NCBI GenBank assembly: GCA_002943765.1
Contig: PQWQ01000004.1
Location: forward strand, 2,914,001 to 2,978,000
Direction: 5' to 3'
From: Psoroptes ovis
Taxonomy: Eukaryota > Arthropoda > Arachnida > Sarcoptiformes > Psoroptidae
DNA: 64,000 nucleotides
Under the pieces are notes generated by a model, which saw only the letters and a list, made by a program, of their open reading frames with translations, was not told the origin of the DNA and did no database searches. Of the stretch, positions 35,646 through 50,083 are shown in pieces. The translations under genes were made by a program, and so were the position numbers. How positions within the stretch are numbered: position 1 is the first letter of the stretch; the number at the start of each line of letters is the position of its first letter.

Positions 35646-36532
35646 GTTAGGTTGTGATTGCTTAGTTGTTGGTGAGTGAGGTTAGGTTATGTTATGCTTA
35701 GTTGTTGGTGAGTGAGGTTAGGTTGTGTTATGCTTAGATGTTGGTGAGTGAGGTTAGGTTGTGTTATGCTTAGATGTTGGTGAGTTAGGTTAGGTTGTGT
35801 TATGCTTAGATGTTGGTGAGTGAGGTTAGGTTGTGTTATGCTTAGATGTTGGTGAGTTAGGTTAGGTTGTGTTATGCTTAGATGCTGGTGAGTTAGGTTA
35901 GGTTGTGTTATGCTTAGATGTTGGTGAGTGAGGTTAGGTTGTGTTATGCTTAGATGTTGGTGAGTTAGGTTAGGTTGTGTTATGCTTAGATGTTGGTGAG
36001 TGAGGTTAGGTTGTGTTATGCTTAGATGTTGGTGAGTTAGGTTAGGTTGTGTTATGCTTAGTTGTTGGTGAGTGAGGTTAGGTTGTGTTATGCTTAGTTG
36101 TTGGTGAGTGAGGTTAGGTTGTGATTGCTTAGTTGTTGGTGAGTGAGGTTAGGTTGTGATTGCTTAGTTGTTGGTGAGTGAGGTTAGGTTGTGATTGCTT
36201 AGTTGTTGGTGAGTGAGGTTAGGTTGTGATTGCTTAGTTGTTGGTGAGTGAGGTTAGGTTGTGATTGCTTAGTTGTTGGTGAGTGAGGTTAGGTTGTGAT
36301 TGCTTAGTTGTTGGTGAGTGAGGTTAGGTTGTGATTGCTTAGTTGTTGGTGAGTGAGGTTAGGTTGTGATTGCTTAGTTGTTGGTGAGTGAGGTTAGGTT
36401 GTGATTGCTTAGTTGTTGGTGAGTGAGGTTAGGTTGTGATTGCTTAGTTGTTGGTGAGTGAGGTTAGGTTGTGATTGCTTAGTTGTTGGTGAGTGAGGTT
36501 AGGTTGTGATTGCTTAGTTGTTGGTGAGTGAG
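35646..36532. repeat. 25-copy 35/36-bp minisatellite carrying GTTAGGTT in every unit
   Basis: Every unit starts GTTAGGTT and ends GGTGAG(T)GAG or GGTGAGTTAG. Unit 1 (35646-35680) and units 14-25 (36113-36532) are 35 bp with GTGATTGCTTAG in the middle. Units 2-13 (35681-36112) are 36 bp with GTTATGCTTAG. Within units 3-11 the ending alternates GTGAG and GTTAG almost strictly, giving a 72-bp higher-order repeat, while the last twelve units read as identical. The array begins and ends abruptly (partial unit at 36533-36543). It is far more G-rich on the plus strand than its flanks. The unit contains TTAGG, the arthropod telomere motif, but not as a pure telomeric array. Confidence 0.97.
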
Positions 36533-36543
36533 GTTAGGTTGTA

Positions 36544-39029
36544 TTATTTTTTAAGGAACTTTCCGAGAATTCACCAAGGTTTGTGAAAAATTCTGTTAAC
36601 GTTAATTTGAATCTCAATCATGAAATTTAATTTTAAAACTCCAAAAATTAATTTCAAAACCCTCAATTAAAACTTTAAACTCTGTATAAAATACTAATCA
36701 AAATTTAAGCCTCGATGTTTTTAATCTTCTAGTTTTTAGTTTTATTACAATTATTTTTTAATAATATAATTATTGTTGTTGTTGTTTCTCTTAATCATAA
36801 TAATCATCATCATTACAATTACAATCACTATTATAATTATAGACACTATTATTATAATCATCATTCATATTTTCTTTTTCTAATCAAATCTTTGAACTTT
36901 TCAAAATGTCTAAGACATCAAATTATTTGCGATCAGTGCGAACAAACAAACAAAAATCGAAATAATAATATGAAAAATCAAACATATATAAACATCACAA
37001 TCAAGTAATGATCAACAAACAACTATTATTATCATTATCATTATTTCGATGATCTAATCAATAAATAAATGATGGTTTTTGTGCTTTAAGAAAACAGCAA
37101 CGAACAACAAATGAAACCTTTTGATAAAATAATGAAAATAATAATAATACTGAAACAATACAAGAATTTTCAAATAAATTTATACATCAAAATACAGAGA
37201 CAAAAAGGGAGAGAGAGACTGGGAGAGAGAGATGGCAAACAGAATTACATCAAATGGGTGGAACAGAATTTTTGAAAATAAAAATAAAGATTTACGTTAA
37301 AAATATTATTCCCATTATTATTATTATATAATAACGATATAACACTGAAAATGTATTGTGAAAATGTTTCAATAATACATTGAAAAATAAAACATATTGA
37401 AAACACTGAAAAAAAACATTGTGAGAATGAAAGGCAAATTGAACGCTAAAAAATAAATAATAATTCTTTGAATTAAAATTATAAAAAAATCGAAATAAAT
37501 AAAAAAAAAACTTTTGAGACTTTTGACAAACAACAAATAACCAAACAACTGAAACAACGATGGCAATCATTGATGCAATAATTTTTCAAATACAAGTATT
37601 TCCCTTGAAACAGTGTTGAACCAAGAATTTATTTATAATACATTCATTCAGTTATTCAATTGAATCATTTATTCATTTATTCATTCATTCATATCGTTTC
37701 GTTGTTTGTTAATTCATTAATTCGTTCATTTATATTTTGGTCTCTATTTGGTCTATTTATTTATTTATTTATTTATTGTTGATGTTATTTTTCCTCTCTC
37801 TTTAGTTTATCTCTCTAATTTTTTCTTTCTTTAATCTATTCCAAATGTTCTAATCAAATGGCATTACGAATAATGGCAAAAATCAATAATTCTAAATGTA
37901 AAAGTGATTCGCAAATGAAGATGAGCCAATGAAAGCAAATGACATATAGATAGAAACATTGTATCTTGAAACAAATGTTGTTCATGATTGAAGCGAAGAA
38001 ACAAGTTTCAAGCATTCATTATTCAAAAGGGTCAAATTAGTCTTATTCTTTCGTCTTTCCTCTTTTTCTTTTCCTCGAATCATTGATATTCACAATTATT
38101 TAGATTTGACAATTTGAAATGAAACAAAATGAAAAATGATTCCCGAAAACTCATTTTCGAACAGGAAAAAAAAAGTTATTTATTCCTTGTTTCATCATTT
38201 TCGATCCAATTGTTGTTTGTAATTTATTATTTTCAAGTCTTTGAATCGCTAGAAAGATCAATTTCAAGTTTTCAAGCTTTTTTTTTTTGTTTTCAAGAAA
38301 ATCATTTACATTTCAAAATTTGATTTAAAATATTCAAAGATTTTCGTATTTTCTCATTTTTTTTCCTATTTTGATTTAAAATTTCATTTCGAATTTTTTT
38401 TTGTTTTGAATTCTGAATTTCTGAATTTACGATTACCAATGCATGAATTCTTATGTATGAGAATATACATGAGAAATTATCGCAAATATTATATGTATGT
38501 ATTCACACATGTACATTGAATGTAGTATATGTGTTTTCAAACATCATCTTCAACATCTAGGTTAATCATTATAATATATTTTATTTCTCAAAAAAAAATG
38601 TGTGTCAGTATGTACGTTCGAGTATATTCATTTTATGAATATTGATATTATTTTTTTTTTTTTTTTTTTGAATATAATATTTATGATTTTGAAAAAAAAA
38701 CTAAAAACAATCAGCAAAAAAAAAAAACAAACAACAAAATAACGATTATTCAAGTGTTTAAAATGGATAGATGGATAAAGTATAGAAATATTCATTCATA
38801 GTATTTCACGATATATATATATAAGAGAAGAGTAAATATAGTGATGAAATATATGAAAATATATGAATAATAATATCATTATTCAAACTTTATAATAATT
38901 TACATATAAATTCAATATTAGATTTTAGCGCCGGCGTAAGCCAAAAGTGAAATAAAATAAAAAAATAAATGGAATGAAATGAGAAAAAAAAAAGAATTCT
39001 TTATTCTCGTAATGTATATTCTTGTATTT
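36544..39029. other. AT-rich non-coding interval
   Basis: No supported gene; ATT/ATC microsatellites and long A and T runs (for example 38650-38670). Open frames at 37292-37570 (minus) and 38129-38323 (plus) are low-complexity. Confidence 0.5.
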
Positions 39030-39037
39030 CTCTAAAG

Positions 39038-39156
39038 CAGTGATTCTCAACCAGTGTTCCGCCAGATTCAAAAAGTGTGCCGCAAGATTTTGGAAAATAA
39101 ACGCTTTTCCTTTTTTCAGTGTGCCGCAGCCAAAAAAAAAGGTTGAAAATCACCGA
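39038..39156. mobile_element. hAT-type MITE, short form (copy B)
   Basis: A 119-bp relative of the element at 14917, inserted in the opposite orientation. It is flanked by an 8-bp target duplication CTCTAAAG (39030-39037, 39157-39164). The ends are CAGTGATTCTCAACC and GGTTGAAAATCACCG. Relative to copy A it lacks about 54 bp between the GCGGCACAC direct repeats and about 18 bp between the GCGGAACAC direct repeats. The 137-codon minus-strand frame at 39001-39414 runs through it and is not a real gene. Confidence 0.88.
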
Positions 39157-40576
39157 CTCTAAAGCATTAAATATGCGAAAATTTATACGATATATATATA
39201 TGCATAGTGGATAGACTGGAAGTAAAATTAAGAAGCAAATGAAAAGAATTGAAAAAAAAATGGAAAAAAAATCAAAAATAACCTTTTTTTTTTCTCCAGC
39301 CATTATATTCCAGTATCGAAGACTAAAAGCGAAAAGAAAAGAAATATAAAATGAACAAACAAACAAAAATCTTTGATAAAATTGACTTAATTTTTTTCTT
39401 TCAATGGTTGTCAATATATATTATAAAATATTTATAGATTATTTTTCAAAGAATATTATATTTTTCTTAATATTTTTTGTATTGAATAAATATTTCATCT
39501 GAAATATTAGTTCGGCTATACAATTCTATCCAATAGCAATTTATCAATGAGTATTTATATTCATTTATATATATTTAATGGCTATACAATTTTGATTTGA
39601 TTTCATTTCCTTTAACATTTCACTATTTATTGTACCGTTTTTTTTTTCAAGATAAAAATGTATTACAGTGAAAACAACTGCTAGCACAAAATTTCAGCTG
39701 AAATTGTCAAGAATTTGCAAGATATATAACGACAAAATGATGATAGTTTCTATTCGATATAAATGATTCGACTTTGTATTGACTTTGTCTTTGTTTGTAT
39801 TCCAATTCTTTATTTTCAATATTCTGTTTTATTCTTTATTTTCAATATTTTTATTCTTAAAATTCAGGATTTACTTTCGTTGATAATTTGGATGAAAAAA
39901 AAAAAAATTTTCAAATCATTTTATATATTAAAATTTATAAAGAGAATATTATAAAAAATATGAATAAATTCAAGAAAAATTCAGAGTAAAATATCATGAA
40001 ATTGCTGCCATAGTGGAATATGGAATGAAAATAAAATAAAAAATACGTAGAAGTATCATGTAATAATACATTCAAATCACATATATTCACATATCATTTT
40101 AATATCTTTTAAAAATATGATTCAAATGAATATTATGAATAAGAGAAAAAAAAAACAAATTTGAATCTGTATTTTCTTAATTTTTTTTTCTTTTTTGAAA
40201 TTTTCTTTGTAAATTTATTCATATATGAATGAATTTATTTGTTCAAAATACATGACAATATGTAATCTGACTGGAATGAACTATGATTGAATAATTATTA
40301 GGGAAAAACAAAAAAAAAAAAAAAAGAAAGAATTGATAATCACCAATCACTAATCAATGTTGGCTACATAATGATGTATATAAATACAAGTAACGATAAT
40401 GATGATATGAAAATAAAAATACAAATAAAAGATATTTTATAAAGAAAATTATCGAATCATTATCATGATTATTATCAATTTAATAATGTAATTATTCGTT
40501 TATTTTATTTATTTTCGTTGTTTTTTTTTACAATTCATTTATTTGATTATTCTCTATATTGGATTCCATTTATATT

Positions 40577-40638
<62 letters not shown>
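40577..40638. repeat. ATC microsatellite, about 20 units
   Basis: 62 bases of uninterrupted ATC, the longest trinucleotide tract in the window. Confidence 0.95.
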
Positions 40639-40784
40639 TATCATCATCATTTATAAATGTGATTGAATGTGAAAATGAAAATGTATGCAAAAGATAATAA
40701 ATAGATTATTGTTAAATAATAAAAAAGAAGAAAAAAAGAAAATAGCTTAATATATAAATATAAATATTCAATTTTATTCAATAA

Positions 40785-40822
<38 letters not shown>

Positions 40823-42504
40823 GCAATATAAGTGTTTGATCATATAATATTTGATTAAATTTATTTATTTTCATATTTTATTTACGTAATCAGAAACACA
40901 CACACACACACAGACAAACGCACACACAATTAATCGATTTTACATTAAATTATAACATTAGTAAACACATTTATATATATACGATAGTTAGTTAGTTAGT
41001 TAGATGTTTATATACTTTTATATTTTTCCAAATTAAAATGAGATTCATTTGTGTTTGTTATGTGTATGAAAATGAGAATAAATGTCAGAATGCTATTGTA
41101 AAATGTATAGAAAAATGACATTTTTTTTTTTGTTTCAGATTTTCATTATTTTAATTATTTTTTATGAAACTCAATAATAATTATCAATTTTAGTGTTGTT
41201 TCATGTGTTTGAATATCGTTTTTGAAAAATGTTTTTATTATTATTTTTACATGAAAAAAAAATCTCGATTTTCCAGCAAAATTCAATTGAAAAAAAAAAT
41301 GGTCAAAATGTTGAATAAATTAATATTCAATCTATTTTTTTTTTATCTGATACATAATCAAATAAGTCGATAAGTGATTTTAATGATCGAAAAATTCGAT
41401 TGACATTTGATTGTGCAAAAGCCGCAAACAAAAAAAAAAAAAAAAAAAAACAAGCCATCAAGATAATCATTATTCATTTATTTACATCTTTTGTTGAAAA
41501 TTTTCTTCTTTTTTTCTCCCATTTTCCAAAGAATAATTTAATGGATTTAATTTCTTCATTATGACAATAAAGTAGAACAAAAATGAAATGAATGGGAAAA
41601 AAACCATAAACTAAAACGGAAAATCGATTCAATTTGATTTCGATTCGATTTCGATTTTGAATTCAAAAATGTTCAATAGAAAATTTTACAATTTTTCTTT
41701 TTCAATTCTACTTTTGATCCAATTATTGATGATGATGATGATGATGATGATGATCAAAAAATGTCGAAGACGGTCGAATAATTGATTCTGAAAGTGAATG
41801 AATTGAATGAAAATCGATATCGATTTTGATTGTCAAATGTTTTTTTTTGCCAGTGTGTTTCTGGTACAATTTCATCGTGATCATCGTCATTGTTACAATC
41901 AATTCACAATTCAATTCAATTCAATTCGATTCCAGTAAAAAAAAACGATTCCGTACCGAATATTCAGTTTTTTTTTTTGGTTGAACAATAACATTCGACA
42001 ATTTTTTTTCGGGTTCAAAAAGAGAAGAACATGGAAAATATATACATTTTTGGTATTGCACGAATTGCACCAATCATTTTGATCGAAAAAAAAAATTATT
42101 TTCGAATCTAAAAATAATTGTCGATTTTGAAAATAATGGATTGATGAATAAATGAATGAATAATTTTCGATTTTTCAATTGCTTTCTAAGAATTTAAGAA
42201 TTACTTTGTTTCAAAAAAAAAAGAATACTTTTATTCAAAAAATTCGGAATGATTTACAGCTGAAATTGAGTATAGCCTTCACGATAGGCATATTCAAAGC
42301 TTAAAAATTCAAATAAAAATTTATTATTCAATTCAAATTTTTACAGGTTAATTTTCGTTTTATTACAAATTGTTACAATTATTATCATTATTTCTATTAT
42401 TATTATTATTCATTTATCACAATGTATTTCTTCATTTTTATTCTTTTATTATTATTATTATTATTTCCATTTTTATTTTCTAATTTTATTGCCAATTATC
42501 TATC

Positions 42505-42508
<4 letters not shown>

Positions 42509-42535
<27 letters not shown>
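42509..42535. repeat. TG microsatellite
   Basis: 27 bases of alternating T and G. Confidence 0.95.
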
Positions 42536-45500
42536 CTGTGTATATAATTATTTTAATGTGGCAATAACATATATATGAATTCATGAATTCATTATCGTAA
42601 TTGTAAAATAGAAAATCCTAAAAATACGAAAATAACAATAAATGATAAGGAAATGAGGAAAAAAAAACACATTTTTACTTTTATTTTATTTCATTTCATT
42701 TCATTTCATTTCATTTTTTTTTTTCTTGAATCTTTCATTTGAATAAAATGAAATAAAATTTCAAATTTGAAACATTGATAATGATTATATGTGTATGTAT
42801 GTGTCTTGGACATTTTCAAAAATTTTAATTAACACAAAAATTTCAATTTTACCAATTTCGATATAAATTTATACAAATTTTTGAATTAGAAATGAGTAAT
42901 AAAATAGGAAATTTTAAGAAAAAATGAAAGAAATAAGAAAAGTACACTAGGGAAAAATTGAAATTGAATTGATAATGATAAAATTTCAGCCGTTTATTCA
43001 ATTCATTCAATTCAATTCTATGGATATTCTATTTAAGAATTTGAAAAAAGAAAATTTCTTTCGTTCATTTTTTTTAAATTGGAAACATGGTTTTTCTTCG
43101 ATTTTTTAGGCAAAGATATCTTCGACTATTCATATTTTCAGTATATTTCTCTGTGTGTGTATTCTCTCTATTCAATGTTATTCAATACATGTTTTTTTTA
43201 CTTGAATTTATATGTGAAAAAATACAAAATATTCATGTTGAAATATAATGTTCATTTATATTGCCATTATTATTTTATAAAATTTTATTTCATTTCATTT
43301 TTATATTTATATTTATATTTATATTCATTTTTTCTTCTCATATTCTATTCACATATTTCAATATTCACAATATTTCACATTGACAAAGGGCATAAATGAG
43401 ATGATGATGATGATGATGATAGAATAGAAGAATTTCATTCTCTTTCAATTTTGCAATCACGATAATGGCAAAGTGTGCATGTGTGCAAGCAAACACATTA
43501 GAATACAAAAAAAAAATTGAATTTTAGAATAATGAAAAAAGTATACACCGAAAAAAAAAAATATATTTCCATATTTTCATATTTTTTTTCCAACCAAACC
43601 ATGCGCAAATTGTTTGCCATTATTCTCTTGTCTGAATAGTATTAAAGTATTATAATAAAAATGAATTGGAGAAAAAAAAACTCAAAGCTAAAACTGAACA
43701 AAAATGCATACATCATGATCATCATATACATTAGAAACATGACAGGAAAAAAAATTGAAATAAAATATATATTCTCCCCTCGATCAAATATACGAATGAA
43801 TGTATATTTGAATACGATGACGATGATGATGATGATGATGATGATGCTATGTGTGTGTGTGTGTGTGATTGGTAATAGTTGTTAGAACTGCCACTTATTT
43901 ATTTATTTTTTTTTGTTCGATGAAATAAAAGTAATAAAAGTATTGAATTGAATGATGATGAATAACGGTTAATAAATATAATTTTTTTTCTTTTTTTTTT
44001 TTTGAAAAATATATTAGATTTTCATCATTATATTAGAAATAATATTGAATGTGTTTAGCTGAATGAATGTAATGTATGAAATTGAGATTTCAAAAAGGAA
44101 AATGAAATAATATAAAAATATGCGCGACATTCAGTGTGAATTTTTATTGTGTAAAGTACATCTATTTTTCGATCATTATTTTCACTGATCATACAAATAT
44201 TCTTGTTTGTATCTGTATTCTCTGTATTTTGTCATATATTTTGCTGTTTATCACTGTATATATGTTTATTTATTCTTTAAATTGTAAACCACTACTTGTG
44301 AGACAGATTTCAGTTTTTTCGCTTGATTCAAATATTACACAATTCATTTTTTTTTTTTTTGTACAAAAATTCATGTTTCCATGTTGATGCATTTATTTGA
44401 ATTATAGCTAAGCTATATACATCCTCGAATGATTATTTAGGATTCAATGTGATTCAATAACAAACGATGAATATGCTTGATATTTATGTAAAGAATGATC
44501 TGATTCATTTCAAATAAAAAAATGGTATGAAATGGTTTTACGCATTCGCCGAAATTCGTAAAAACTAAAATTCTCGATTTCATTTATTTTATTTCCATTT
44601 CATTTTTTTTTTTTTTTTTTTTTGACATTTATCAAATAACAATTCAATTGAATGCTTCTACGATTATTAGAGTCGATTTTTTTTTTTTTTTTTTTGGTTC
44701 ATGTTTTGTTTCGAAAAAGGAAAGAATGGAGAAATTGTATCAAAGTATACGTAGAATGGCGAAAGAATTATAGAAATTTTGTCAAAAAAAAAAAAAAAAG
44801 AATAGTAGTCCATATATTTGTAGAAATGATTTCAAAATGAAAATAATCTTAGATTATACTTCTATGTATTCTTTATTATAATTTTTTTTTCTGGTAAATT
44901 TTATATAATAGAATAATTTCCATTTCCATTTTACTTTTTACTTTTATTTATTTCACATTTAAACATTTTGTTTCACATTTATTTATTAAGAAAAAAAAAC
45001 AATTTATAACATATTAAATATACATGCAAACACTCATATACACAAGCACATACACACACACACACACACAAACACATAAAGCAAACACAAACACACACAC
45101 GTACACACACATGTATTCACAATGATAAACGATGAATCAAACAAAACAAGCAAAATGAAACACACTCACATTTGAAAATAGATTACAAACATCATCATCA
45201 TTCATTCATTCATTCATATTTGAAATTAATTTTCATTTTAATTTCAATTTTTTTTTTCGTTCTACAAACAAACAACCAGTCAGTCAACAACAAAGCTTAT
45301 TTTGAATGAAATTAAAAATGATAATTTATACCGATTCAAAAATTTGATTCGAAAACAACAAACATTTGATTTGTTGTTGATGAATTGAATTTTCAAAAAA
45401 AAAAAAAAAAAAAGAATTGATGAAAATCGAAAATAAATTATAAAATCTAAATAATTATAATTCAATCAGAACAACAACAACAACAACAGCGAAATTGAAG

Positions 45501-48500
45501 ATTTACAATTCAATCATCATCATCATTATCATCATAATCATTATCATTATCATAGTAATAATGGCTATAATCACCATTATAAGAATCGTTAGATAATAAT
45601 GTCATATTATTAATTGAAATTCGTCAAAAGAAAAAAAATGAATGAATGAATTGTTAATGTAATATTGAAATCATTGAATTCAATGTAATTGAATTTAATT
45701 GAATTTAATTTTGATTGAAATTTTTTTTTTTTTTTCAAAAATTATGATCGATTTTAAGCGGAGAAGATTGAGAAAATTTAAACTCGAAGCTATTTGAATG
45801 AAAATATCATTGTTGAAATTTTAATTTCTTTTTGTGAAAAAAAATTAAAATTATTACTTTTATTTTTCATCATAAACATAATTGAATGAAAAATAATCAT
45901 TAAGATTTATTATTATTATCATCATTACAATTATTTTATATCGTCTGTTTGTAATTTTTATTGTCGTTCGTTGATGATGATGATGATAATAATAATAAGT
46001 TTTTGTATATTTTAAATTATTCAAAATTTTGTCTGAAAAATTCAAACAATAAGAATATAAATTAATTCAACGAAAAAGAATACGTATTCGTAAATAGATC
46101 ATCATCATCATCATCATCATTACAAATCATCATCATCATCACCAACAACAATAGCAGCAACAACCGACAGCAGTATCATCAACAAACAACATCGAAACCA
46201 TCACCCGTACAACAACAACAACAGTGACAAAAACCACCACCAGCAAATTGTGTTCGTTTAATAATAATAATTGAATAGAAAAGAAGATTTAAGAATTGAA
46301 TTGAATTGAATTGAATAAAGAATGAGAAAATAAACCAAAGAAAAGAAAAATTATTCTTAAAAACGAATTAGATGACGGGTGTGTTGTGTAAATATTAATA
46401 TTATTATTATTATTATTATTATTATCATCATCAACGAATACTATGAACATCATCATTGATTCAATTTTCAATTTTTCAATTTACATCATTTCTCATAATA
46501 ATAATAATAATAATACAAATAAGAATAATACACATACAAATATTGTTCATATATTTAAATTATTTTCTATTTTCATTCACCAACAAAAATAACGAATAAA
46601 GAAGCTAGGGGAGCTGCGTTTTGTGCGTGTGTGTGTGTGTGTGTACGCGTTTGCAATACATACATGTATGTGCAATCGATGCCGCAAAAATGTATGAATA
46701 ATTTTTGTCTGCGATTGTTTTTTTTCTCTCCGTATGTGATTTGAGATTTTTTTTCCAATGGAAATGGAATGCGAAAGTTATGGATAATGTCGTTGATGAT
46801 GATGATGATGATCATAATGATGATAATAATGAAATACAATAAAATAATATGATGAAATTAAAGAATTTCTAATGATGATAATGATGAAAATTGAATTGAA
46901 ATGAATTGAATTGAAAAAAAATTTAATTTTAAATTAATGAAATTATAGAAAATTGAAATTATTATTATTATGAATTGAATAAAAATTTCAATTGAATTTA
47001 ATTTTAAAATTTTGAAAATTTTAAATTTTTGTGAATACTAAGTTTGTCTTATATGTCAATGAATGTGTTTGTTTTTGATAAAACTTTTATAAAACTAAAG
47101 ATTGTAAAAAATTTTTCAGCGCAATTCTTTGAATCGTCAAATCTAAAAGAAAATTGTAAGAAATTTCAAAATTTCAATTTTATGTGAAATTATTTTTCAA
47201 CATTTTCCACCATTTGGTATGTTTTTGTTTTTTCTTTGTATTTTTTATAATTTTCATTTTTTTTGTTCATTCAAGAATATTCTTAACCTTTTGAGTTGAT
47301 TTTTGTTTGATTTATTCATTTATTTATTTTTTTTTCGTTTGAAATTTCAAGAAATTGCAATCATTTGTGCGAAAAAAAAAATGTGTATAATTAATCAAAA
47401 TTAAATGAATGTTTGTTGAATGAAATTTCACTAATCTTATTTGAATGAATGGAATGTAGAAACGCAAAAAATGGAATATAGATTGATGGTCCAAAATAGA
47501 AAAAAACATTTTCAATCGTTCACAAATGTGAAAATTATAAAATTATAAAATGAACATCTGGATTATTCGTATTGAAAATAATATATATAAAAATACAAAA
47601 TCAAAATTGATTAATTATAAATTCTTTTATATTGATTCCTAAATTGACTTATGAAAAATTTTTCATTAATCAACATATGTTGTGATTGATTTGAAATATT
47701 TCTATGATTTTCAATTTTATAGAATTTAATTTGAAAATTTACCAAAAATTCCATTAAACATCTATTCAATTGGAAATTGCAATCATATTTTCAATATTAT
47801 TCCATTATTGCATTATTTTTTATTTCAATCTAAGAATTTCAAAATCTTCAAATTTGCTTTTTTCTCGATTAGAAAATCATATCTTTGATTGCAAACAAAC
47901 AAAAATCATTTCATCCTGATTCTGTCATTATTTATCAGAGAAAATTTCACTAAGTTAGCCTGCTTTCTTATCACATAAATGTTACTCACGATTGTCAATC
48001 AATCAATTTGATAGATTTTCCCTATTTTGAGTTCCATTATTGTTTTGAAAATATTTTCAAAAATGTCAAATTTAATTTTAAATGAAATTTTTCAACACAG
48101 AAAAAATACAATGAAAAGATAAAATATTTATCTTTGAAAAAAAAATGAAATCAATTTGAAAATGACAAAATGAAACAATGAAAAATCTTTTCGTTTTGTC
48201 ATTTTTCTCTGAAAAAATTTTGTCTTGAAATTATTTTTCAAATTTTATGTCCAATGTTGATACCTCTTCAACAATAATTGATTGTCAATAAAACAATTAT
48301 GATTATATCAATTTCAAGATAAAAATAAATCATGATCAAGCATGAACTTTTTGTCTCAATGATTTCTCTCGAACGAATTGCTTGAATCAGCAATGTTCCA
48401 ATGACATTCAAATATTTTTCTTATTTTCCACCAATACAACTCGACTAAATTATTATCAAACACTGATTTATTGATAATTGATGATTTGAAAAGAATAAAG

Positions 48501-50083
48501 TTTTCCATTCATTATTTGTCACAATTCTGACTATTTATAAAATTAATTCAATGATGAATGAATTTTTCTCTGATGTACTGAGAATTTGAATGATTTATAA
48601 TATCAAATTCTTGATTTGATATTCTTTTTTTTGGGAATTCTCCTTATTTTTCAAATGGAAATTTCTATCTATTCTTATTACAAGAATTTCAACTGAAAAT
48701 CATTTGAAATTTTCCAATTTATATTATTTTTCTATAAATATTCTTTTATTCATGAAAGTTTCCATTTAATTTATAATGGATTTATTTTTTTATTATTTAT
48801 AATAACTTATTATCACAACAACGACAACAAAAAAAACAAAATCCTTAGTTAATAAAAATTTATATAAAATATCAAAAAATCAATGAAATTAATGAAAGAT
48901 TTAGATCAAAAGAGCGATAGAATAATAATGAAAATAAAGTTTAAGAAAAATATTGCTTTCAAATATTCCTTTCAAAATGAATGAAAATAATGATTTCCAA
49001 AATATATTTATATAAATACATTTTACCTGGAAAAATCAAAATAAAAAATTTCAGAAAAAAAATAAAGAAAATATTAATGAATTCTTAATAAATAACAAAT
49101 TGGTAAACAAATCTCGAATGAAACTTATTTTGAAAAATTGATAAATAAATCTCAAAGTTTTGATATCTGTGTACTAATGAGAATCGTCGAAATCTATGAT
49201 ATTACTGTGAAATATTTTTTTTTTTTTTTGAGAAAAAAAGTTTTTTAGACAATTTTCCTTTAAAATTTCTTTATTCCAAAATAACAAACAAAGCATTATA
49301 TACGAAAATCAATGAAAATTCTTATTTTTTCAAATAATAAATGTAAAAATTGCGTGGATCTTTTCCAACAAAAACAACGACAACAACAACAACAGTACAG
49401 TACCAATAACAACATTGATCCTTTACTTTTGCGATCCTTGAAAACGCAAAAGATTGATCCAATTATACATGAGCATATATGTGAATATATGAGATGATAA
49501 AAATAGAATTTTTTTCTTTGAGTGTTTTCTGTGAGTGTTTCAATTTATTTTATTTTATTTTATTTTCCATTATTTTTCTGGTAATTTGACATTCAACTAA
49601 CTAAAAAAACTCGAAAAACATTATAAGTGAAATTTATTAATATTGAATAGGCATAGAATTGCAAGAATAAGAAGAAGAATAATACGAATTCGGTTGTTTG
49701 TATGTTCATTGCAAATACCATGGTATAAATGGTAAAATGGAAATTTTTGAAAATGATTTGCGCCGTCGTTATGTTTGTATGTAATATTCAGATATATATA
49801 TATTTGCTTTAATAATATTCCTGTATAATAAAAATATAATGGCATAGAATTTTAATATTATTTCATAGATTTTTTTCATCACTTGATTTCATTCAAATTC
49901 TCATACATTTTGTCATATAATTTTAATCGAAAATTTTATTCTAAGAAGAATAGAGGAATAGAAAAATATTAAATATATGAAAACACATAGATTATGTTTA
50001 GGAAAATTTATATATTCAAGTATTAATGAATACAAATAGATATGAGAATATATTTTCGATTTTCAAACATAAATATATTGTGT

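Larger units (their letters stand above)
39165..50079. other. Gene-poor AT-rich interval
   Basis: I see no conserved gene, RNA gene or bounded transposon in these 11 kb. Microsatellites include ATC (40577-40638), AAT (40788-40820), GT (42509-42535), GAT (41727-41753), CA (45052-45071) and GTGT (46625-46642). Asn/His/Gln-rich triplet-derived frames occur at 45471-45594 and 46102-46260. The 61-codon frame at 49312-49497 (plus) reads somewhat like protein (NNNIDPLLLRSLKTQKIDPI) but contains a CAA repeat and has no splice or family support. Confidence 0.45.

Noticed and set aside
39001..39414. 137-codon minus-strand open frame
   Set aside because: Its C-terminal part is translation of the hAT-type MITE and the rest is Phe/Ile-rich low complexity; no domain or splice support.
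45471..45594. Asn/His/Tyr-rich open segments here and at 46102-46260
   Set aside because: Their residues derive from AAC and CAT triplet repeats; no starts, and acceptors are weak.
49312..49497. 61-codon plus-strand frame with a Gln run
   Set aside because: Part of it reads like protein, but the Gln run is a CAA microsatellite and there is no family match or splice context.
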